Position numbers and translations under genes: made by a program. Shown here piece by piece: positions 56,856-64,000 of a stretch of 64,000 nt of DNA. The notes under the pieces were generated by a model. The model was not told where the DNA came from. It searched no databases and was given only the letters and a program-made list of their open reading frames with translations. Numbering within the stretch: the first letter of the stretch is position 1; each line of letters begins with the position of its first letter. Source of the stretch: Neurospora tetrasperma FGSC 2508 (lineage: Eukaryota; Ascomycota; Sordariomycetes; Sordariales; Sordariaceae); the NCBI RefSeq assembly GCF_000213175.1, contig NW_009799103.1, forward strand, positions 2,827,256-2,891,255, given 5' to 3'.

Positions 56856-58550
56856 CGCGGCGCAAATGAGCGAGCGGGCGGGCGGACGGGCGGTTGGTGA
56901 TGTGTCGCGGATGATGGGAAATGATTTCTTTTGAGAGAGTGTGTCTATCTTCGGTCGACCATTCTCGTAGATTGTGATGCCCAATTGTAAATGCGTTGAG
57001 TAGATATGGTGGTGATGAATTTGTGAAGTGTCCAGTCCTTGATTTGTTTACTCTGGACACTAAGTTGACAGCGACAGTTCACAGTTCCATGCAACCCTCA
57101 GGCAGTTCAAGCTGTCCGCGCCCGCGTCCGCGCCCGTTTGGGCCCGCTTGGGCCCGCTTCCCCATTGCACCCCATCGGGCATCTTATCGATAAACCGTGT
57201 GGAGTCCATAGCATCGGCGGGCACTAACCCGAATTTGGAGGTCGGTCCCACTCTCTGGTACCAGCTGCTTAGTGGAGCGGGGTCCCTGATGCCGAAATGG
57301 TGGGGCTTGGCTTGTCCTGGGCAAAACTGGGGCTGGTGCTTAACTGTGTAAGAGCTGCAGGAGTGCCGGCATTCGCTGATCGCTTTTGGCCAACAAGGTG
57401 TCGCCGCTCGCCAGTTGCATGGACATATTTCACTGCTTCGAAACATCGATCCGTCAGACTGACTTTATGCACTGCACAGCACTTGGACAACTATGAGACT
57501 ACCTACCTAGATTGTTGCCTTGCGCCTACTTCTTTGCAGTCCATGCGATAACCGCGCTTGTTCCTGCTTGTGTTTAATGTGAGAAAGACGGGATGTTCGT
57601 CTTGGACCCTGCGTATTAAGAGAACATTCAGTTCAGTTACCTAGAGGTACCTAACCTACAAATGTCTGCATGCTGATAGATCTTACCATCCGCGAATCAT
57701 CGGCATGTCTACATGAATCTTGATCTGTTCCCAACATCCATTCGGCCGCGGTAACACAGCTAACCGGCCTCTCAAGGAATCCCAGCAAGAGAGTCTCATG
57801 GCCATGTGTAACAGAACAACACCGAAGGCATCCATGCAAGTGCTCAAGAGACTGCAGACATTTTTGTACACCCTACCGTGTTGCACACCACCGTCATACA
57901 ATGCGTATTTTCTTTCTATCTCGTCCAAATGTTGTTTACCATTTGATACGTGGCTTGCCGAGGGCCTATCTACAAAGAAGAATGATACTTGAGGGGTGAT
58001 ACCCTATAAGAATAAGTCAAAGTATTGCCCCAGGACTCGGAAGAGGTCTGAAGGTCGTGCTTGACATAGATGAACCCAGTGATACGCCCGAAACCCAAAT
58101 ACCAAACTTGACAGAACCATGATGTGATTAGTTCCCCCCGCCGCCGCGCTTCCCAAATTGACCAAAAAAAGGAACTTGCACCATACCCTCCCTTACTCGG
58201 TAACACTGTACTGTGCTCGAAGTGTGTCCCGAACCCGACCGCGCAAGGAATCTGGGTCATCTGAAGTGTCCTAGGATCTTTCCTCGCCAGTGTAGACCAC
58301 AACATGATCAAGCCGATAGTTCCAATGAACTCTCGAGGAGGCAAGAACCGCAAGGTAGGCGCCCAAACACCTAGAACCGAAACAAAGGAAGAAAACATGT
58401 CGTAACGCCGTGATCCGTGAAGAAGTGGAGCTGATATCTGTGAGAAGAGACAGGTCTAAGAGTGGCGCTTGTAGTTGCATGACTGAATACAATGTGTTTG
58501 ATGGTGGTCGCTTGTGCGTGCCGTCGTGTGCCGTCGTGTGCTTTTTGCTT
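56856..58550. other. Intergenic region upstream of mis14
   Basis: 1.7 kb between mis14 (start side) and the 3' end of the next minus-strand gene. A GC-rich block with GCGCCCG/GGGCCCG repeats lies near 57118-57160. No gene is supported. Confidence 0.5.
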
Positions 58551-59187
58551 TTACTGCGGCAAGATCTTCTTAATCTCTTCGTCCGTTAGGATGATCTCAT
58601 GGATCGGATCTCTCCGGTTCTCGAGGGGGATGTAATCGTAGTCGACATAGGATGGTAGAAAGATCTCGGGGTTCCATGCGAAACCTTGGCTTGAGGAGAG
58701 GTAGGAGATCTGATGTGTAAAAGGTTAGTTAAGGGTCTACTAGGGAAAAAGCAAGACATCATTTGGGTGGCCAAGAAAGGAAAGTATCTTACCAACTCCG
58801 GCGGCCCATCCTTATCTTCAGCGATGTTGATCGTGGTGCATTCCTGCTTGGAGATGGCCGAACCTAAAACCTAGTGGTTAGTGACCTTCACAATGCATAT
58901 GCACGACTGCGCAAATCAATGCCGCCATTTATATGTTTTTCCTTGTTGCATGGCTTATCCGGGGAAAATGTATACTTACTCAAAAGGCTGGGACGGCGAG
59001 CGTGCAGCAGTGTCTTTTTCGTCATCGACGAGGCAGGTGAGGAAGAGGGGTGCGATGGTTCCGGCGAGGTGGAATATGACGACCCGGGGGACGAGCTCCC
59101 ACCAGCATTATCTGACTGGCTCAGCTGGCGACGTTCAATACCCATGACGGATGGTGGCGGTGCGGGGATGGGGATTGAAGAGGACAT
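58551..59187 (-). CDS. Uncharacterised conserved-looking protein, 145 aa
   Basis: Three exons: complement(58980..59187), complement(58793..58863) and complement(58551..58709). Introns are 116 bp (GTAAGT...TTTTAG) and 83 bp (GTAAGA...CATCAG, branch ACTAAC). The frame is continuous across both junctions. The N-terminal half is Ser/Pro-rich and disordered (PIPAPPPSVMG, SSSPGSSYSTSPEPS). The C-terminal half is compact: SAISKQECTTINIAEDKDGPPEL, then SYLSSSQGFAWNPEIFLP, YVDYDYIPLENRRDP and a final EIILTDEEIKKILP. No signal peptide or membrane segment is seen. The small internal exons and the well-ordered C-terminus argue for a real gene, but I cannot name a family. It is divergent from RPT3. Confidence 0.8.
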
Positions 59188-61250
59188 GGCGGGCGGTTGA
59201 CGGAGGAAGGTAAGTTGAAAAGAGTTGATGATTTAAGAGGTAGGTTTTAAGCAGTTGGAGTTGGGTGTTGTTGGCCGACAGTTACACAAAGCGAGCCTAA
59301 CGAGTGGGAGCTGGCGGGGAGAAGTGACCTCAGGTAACGTATGGTAATTGGTAAGATTGTCTATGAATGGAATCCGTCGTTGCCAACCAGAGTGCTGAAG
59401 GCGCAGGTGCACCGGGATAGAGGAATCATCAAATTCAAGGACGTTGCGATTCGAGGACACTGTAGAACACGACGAGAATGACGGCGACGGGCGCTGATAC
59501 AATTAGACAAGGTGAAGAAGGCCGAATGATGCGGCGGTTGAGTATCGGTGGATGGAGAGATCAGGTGAAATGAGGATGGTTTTTTCAGCATAACAAAGAA
59601 GGGAAAGCAGGAGGTAACGGCAGATCGGAGGAAGCGGAGGTGTACAGTGACTAATAAGGCGATCCGAAAGTGGTGACTCTTGAGTTAGGACGAGGATGGG
59701 GTTGTTGGGCGTTTCCTGGTCCGTCCCCCCGGCTCCCACGAATTCACCATTCATGGACGCACGGGATTACTCCGGATGCTTGAAGGGGTCTCTTCCTTGC
59801 CTGCGTAGGGGACCCGGGGATGGACGGGTAGATGAATTTCAGTTCAGCTGTATGTAAATCTGCACTTTCCTGCGCTTACAGTATACCGCTCTGCAATTCA
59901 TGTTGTACTTTTACATAAAGTTCCTGAATCTTTGTCGTTATCGTAACTTCACACCGAGACACGCCGGATGACGGGAGCCCAGGCTCTGATCTCCTTCAGG
60001 GCTTGAGATGTTCAACCCCAGTTTCTCAGACAGTCACCGGCGACACACGCTTTACTGTATGTATAGGCAATAGAGTGTATCGAGTGAAACCAGCAATTTA
60101 ACCTTTGGACTGCCGCAATTCAAACCCCAACTACCTACCCAACTCTCTCCCTTCTCACCATCATACGCCTCGCGATCCCTCATCAGCACCGCTTCATGGC
60201 CATGATGCGTTCAGACGGGCCCGAGCCAGGCAAGGATGTGTTAGCTAGCACACGGGATGCAGGGTGGTGTATGGTGACCACAATAGCATATCATCGCCGC
60301 ATCATTCGATCCAAACAGTGGAGAAACTGGTATCGGCCGTCTTCGGAATGACAACTCGATCCCTTATCGCGGTAGTGTACGTTGAGCCACAGAGAAGTGA
60401 TGTTGCGACGATGGGATCTGCCATATCCCACAGCCTCACGTACACCACGTCGGGCATTGCGATGGCATGAAAGACATATCAAACAATAAGAGACGATTAT
60501 CGATAGTGTAGTGGTCAAGCCAAAGACAAGTTACGGGGGGAGGACGGCGGACGACAAGCCGACCTGGCCGTCAAGGTGACACTTCGTGACGCCTAGCAAG
60601 GGTACCCGTGTGGATGTGGGGTTGAGAAAGGCTGGAGTCGCTCAACTGCGATGGTGGCACCCAAGTGGAGGTCGACCTGCATGGAGGGGGGGAGCCACCG
60701 ACAAGGCTCCCGCCGCTTCAGTTCACTGCAGTCCAATCTGCACTGTCCGGCAGTCACCCCTTGACACTGTTCAACAACCCCACTTGCAGCTGGAGCGTTC
60801 CTGGTAAAGTGCGATTTTTAGCTACAAAAAAGGGGCCATCTGTCATCAATCAGTATGGTATTTATACGAGCTATATTGTACAGAGCATGCACCGTAGCTG
60901 TGCTTAGTAGCCCACTATAACTGCCAGAAAGAGGTCATCCAGCCAATCACTGTGCTTATGGCAGCACCCGGCAACGCAGGCTCCAGATGAATGACGAGCC
61001 ACAGCCAGCCCAGCTTGCTGTTACTAGCAACAGCGACCACTGCATCAGCGACTGCTAGCACCGACAACCTACTACTGACACGCGCCACAAGGCGAACCTC
61101 GACGACGACAACAGAACAACAAGGAATACCACCCGACCGATCCCCCAAACCCACGTCAATTACAATCGCGCATCTGAGCGCTCGCGACACAACACACGGA
61201 AACATATCGATCAAGCCATTTAATACCATCACAAGAAAACATCCGCCAAG
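59188..61250. other. Divergent intergenic region, uncharacterised gene (-) / RPT3 (+)
   Basis: 2.06 kb with no gene supported. The 250 bp before RPT3 is a CA/AC-rich leader. Both promoters should lie here. No specific element is identified. Confidence 0.5.
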
Positions 61251-62645
61251 ATGGGCGACGTCCTTGTCGAGACCCCGGCCAGTGTGACCCAGCCTCAAAA
61301 GAAGTCCGCCCCTTCGGCGATCCCCAACATCGAGACCTTCGAGGGCGTGTCAACAGAAGGCGGTGATGACTACATTACCTTGAAGAAGCTTCAGAGGCAG
61401 CTGGAATACATCAAGCTGCAGGAGGAATACATCAAGGATGAGCAGAGGTATGGTTACAGAAGTTCCACGCGCTGAGAGCTTGATGAGGAGGGGCTGACAA
61501 CATGGTATCTGGCAGGAGCTTGAAGCGTGAGCTTGTACGTGCCCAGGAGGAAATCAAGAGGATTCAGAGTGTTCCCCTGGTGATTGGACAGTTCATGGAA
61601 GCTATCGATCAAAAGTATGGCCGCCTCATGCACCCCCCGTCTTCAAAACTGGCCCAGACTAACCCTTCCTCTCAGCACGGGTATCGTTCAATCCAGTACT
61701 GGCTCAAACTACGTCGTCCGTATCCTTTCGACTCTCGATCGCGAGCTCCTCAAGCCCTCATCCTCCGTAGCGCTCCACCGTCACTCTAATGCCGTCGTCG
61801 ATATTTTGCCGCCCGAGGCTGACTCCTCCATTGCTATGCTCGGTGCCGACGAGAAGCCCGACGTTACATATGCCGATGTTGGAGGGTTGGATATGCAGAA
61901 GCAGGAAATTCGGGAAGCCGTTGAGCTGCCCCTAACACACTTTGATCTTTACAAGCAGATCGGCATTGACCCTCCGCGCGGTGTCCTTCTCTATGGTCCT
62001 CCTGGTACCGGCAAGACAATGTTGGTCAAGGCGGTCGCAAACTCGACGACAGCGAACTTTATCCGCGTCGTCGGTTCCGAGTTCGTACAAAAGTATCTTG
62101 GTGAGGGTCCTCGCATGGTGCGCGACGTCTTCCGCATGGCTCGTGAGAACGCGCCCGCCATCATCTTCATCGATGAAATCGATGCCATTGCGACGAAGCG
62201 ATTCGACGCGCAGACGGGTGCCGATCGTGAGGTGCAGAGAATTCTGCTCGAATTGCTCAACCAGATGGACGGTTTCGACCAGACCGCCAACGTCAAGGTT
62301 ATTATGGCCACCAACCGTGCCGACACTCTCGATCCCGCCCTGCTGCGTCCCGGTCGTCTTGATCGCAAGATCGAGTTCCCCAATCTGCGCGATCGCCGCG
62401 AGCGCCGTCTTATCTTCACCACGATTGCTGGCAAGATGAGCTTGGCCCCTGAGGTCGACCTTGACAGCTTGATTGTCCGCAACGATCCTCTCAGCGGTGC
62501 CGTCATCGCTGCCATTATGCAGGAGGCCGGTCTGCGCGCAGTACGGAAGAACAGGTACAACATCATCCAGGCTGATTTGGAGGACGCCTACAGCAGCCAA
62601 GTGAAGGGTACGAGCGACGAGAACAAGTTTGATTTCTACAAGTAA
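61251..62645 (+). CDS. rpt3: 26S proteasome regulatory ATPase RPT3 (subunit 6B, PSMC4)
   Basis: AAA+ ATPase of the 19S base that unfolds ubiquitinated substrates. Three exons: 61251..61447, 61516..61614 and 61676..62645, 421 aa, with 68- and 61-bp introns (both GTATGG donors). The N-terminal coiled coil is [22 protein letters not shown], followed by [24 protein letters not shown] (split by intron 2) and the OB fold with [14 protein letters not shown]. Walker A is GPPGTGKT (206-213, K212), Walker [11 protein letters not shown] (D265/E266), then [18 protein letters not shown] and the helical C-domain. The end is DFYK, an HbYX-type motif that docks into the 20S ring. The OB-fold signature [12 protein letters not shown] and the EGP linker mark the RPT3 group. 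Confidence 0.97.
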
Positions 62646-63506
62646 ACTATCGGCGTCATGGGCTAGCTGTGTTGGGGTCGAGGACCACGGAACATGTGGG
62701 AGATTGCATTTTGGGTGGGTTGGTGCTATGCTTCTTGCTGCCTTGGGAAAATATAGTTTGTGCCCCAGATCAGCAGGGACTATAGACGTTCATAGAAGCG
62801 AACCAATTTGTACACTAGCGAATAAATCTAGAGCGGTACCACCATATATATATGTGCGTACCTCTCTGGAGTTGCTCCAACTGAATTTGCAGTAGCACCC
62901 AATTGAAAAGTAGCAAGATGCCCTGGCTCCCAGCTGATACTATTTACATGTTCAGATCAACTTGCTCGGCGGAATTGAGTTCTCAGTGCGCTTTCCTTCT
63001 CTGCAGGTCGTGGTATGCCACCATTTATCTTGATACATACATAAATACATGTACGCCTGGATGGTAGTTCTCCGTTCCCGAAACGCCGTAGCTATAGTAA
63101 ATCCCACTTAAGTGAAGGGAGGATATGTCGGACAAATGTATGTGCTTCAATATAGATTCTTGTCTTCTGAAAATGATAAGGTCGGCCTGGAGAACATTTC
63201 TTGTTTGGGGGGGGGGGGGATGATAAGAAAGAGTAAGGCACCGTATCTACAGTATGTCCTCCCTTATGGATGGCAAGAGAAGGTCGGTCATACTTATTCC
63301 AGCGAGTAAAATCCGACAACATCCTACATACATATTAGTAAGAGGACCTTGGTTACCTCAAATTTAGGTACCAGGGCGTCTACAACTAGTTCCTGGATAT
63401 TGTTGCCGTCACTCAGCACTCATGAAAAAAGAGTGGGAAAAAAAAACAAGCTTATTGTTAAAACTTCAAAATAACCTCTATGCTATTCGGGGGGGTATAT
63501 CCTCCA

Positions 63507-63562
63507 TGTGACTACTTAGGACTACTACTTGTGACTACTTAGGACTACTACTTGTGACTACT
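63507..63562. repeat. 23-bp tandem repeat, about 2.4 copies
   Basis: Units at 63507-63529 and 63530-63552 are identical, and a third begins at 63553 and degenerates after 10 bases. The unit contains the internal near-repeat ACTACTTAGG/ACTACTACT. Confidence 0.85.
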
Positions 63563-63639
63563 TGTGATCACATACTTGGGATTGTACCCAAGGTATCATT
63601 GTAGTCGAACACACCACTCACTCAGTCCCCTCTCCGGCC

Positions 63640-63752
63640 GCTCCTTAGTCTCCTCCTTAGTCTCCTTACACAGTAGTCTCCTTGGTCTCCTTAGTCTCCT
63701 TGGTCTCCTTACACAGTAGTCTCCTTAGTCTCCTTAGTCAATCTCCTTACAC
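63640..63752. repeat. TCTCCTTAGT-type tandem array
   Basis: About ten copies of a 10-bp unit TCTCCTTAGT or TCTCCTTGGT, interrupted by two copies of TCTCCTTACACAGTAG and one final TCTCCTTACAC. Polypyrimidine on the plus strand. Confidence 0.8.
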
Positions 63753-64000
63753 GCTCGCTCACTTCCAGTTTGCGATACAGCTGCTGCTTCGATACAGGAG
63801 GGAAAAAGTAACACATGCTTGTGAGGTCCATGGGAAGGGAAAAGAAGAGAAAAGAAAGGATAAAAATGTGAGGTCGCGGTGGTGGTTGTGATCGATGGTG
63901 GTTGATGTGAAATGAGGTTTAGGGAATGAGATTGTGGTCGATGAATGAGGTTAAGGAACGAGGATGTGGATGCGTGGAAACGGCCAAGGTTTTATGAAGG

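Larger units (their letters stand above)
62646..64000. other. RPT3 3' flank and gene-free tail of the window
   Basis: 1.35 kb with no gene. It has a G10 tract near 63209-63218 and two tandem-repeat blocks (annotated separately). Whether a gene begins beyond the edge cannot be told. Confidence 0.5.

Overview
The window is nuclear DNA of a filamentous ascomycete, almost certainly a Neurospora species. The evidence is the FREQUENCY (FRQ) circadian clock protein, full length at 989 aa, together with cytosolic serine hydroxymethyltransferase ('for') and vacuolar protease A (pep-4). Genes carry short introns of about 50-140 bp with GTRAGT-type donors and CTAAC-type branch sites. Intergenic DNA is long and rich in TACC/CTACC and mononucleotide tracts. 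A few FRQ residues differ from what I recall for N. crassa, so the species is left open. I see no transposon, no AT-rich RIP (repeat-induced point mutation) relic, no CRISPR array and no convincing tRNA or rRNA.

Left third (1-25 kb): a RidA-family fragment cut by the window edge (-); an AIM14-like ferric-reductase/NADPH-oxidase protein (+); a VanZ-domain membrane protein (-); the SAGA subunit SPT7 (+); a stretch with decayed or orphan reading frames; SHMT (-) divergent from pep-4 (+); and a long Pro/Gln-rich nuclear-type protein of unknown function (+).

Middle (25-38 kb), a run of organelle and membrane-traffic genes: the mitochondrial DUF155 protein MRX10 (-) divergent from the Dsl1-complex tether TIP20/RINT1 (+); a YMC-type mitochondrial carrier (+); the Golgi tether COG3 (-); and the mitochondrial RCC1-repeat protein FMP25 (+).

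Clock region (38-51 kb): about 8 kb without a recognisable gene leads into the frq promoter. It holds a C-box/distal light-response element near 44.13 kb, a candidate proximal element near 45.45 kb, and a leader of about 1.4 kb with five visible uORFs. The frq ORF has both known translation starts (46813 and 47110). GATCGA motifs 3' of frq are candidates for the antisense qrf promoter.

Right end (51-64 kb): prefoldin subunit 3 (+), SEC14 (+), the kinetochore protein MIS14/NSL1 (-), a three-exon uncharacterised gene (-) and the proteasome ATPase RPT3 (+), followed by a gene-free repeat-bearing tail. Most genes are housekeeping genes with no shared pathway. The coherent regulatory unit is frq and its flanks. 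All multi-exon models were assembled by eye from splice signals and reading-frame continuity.
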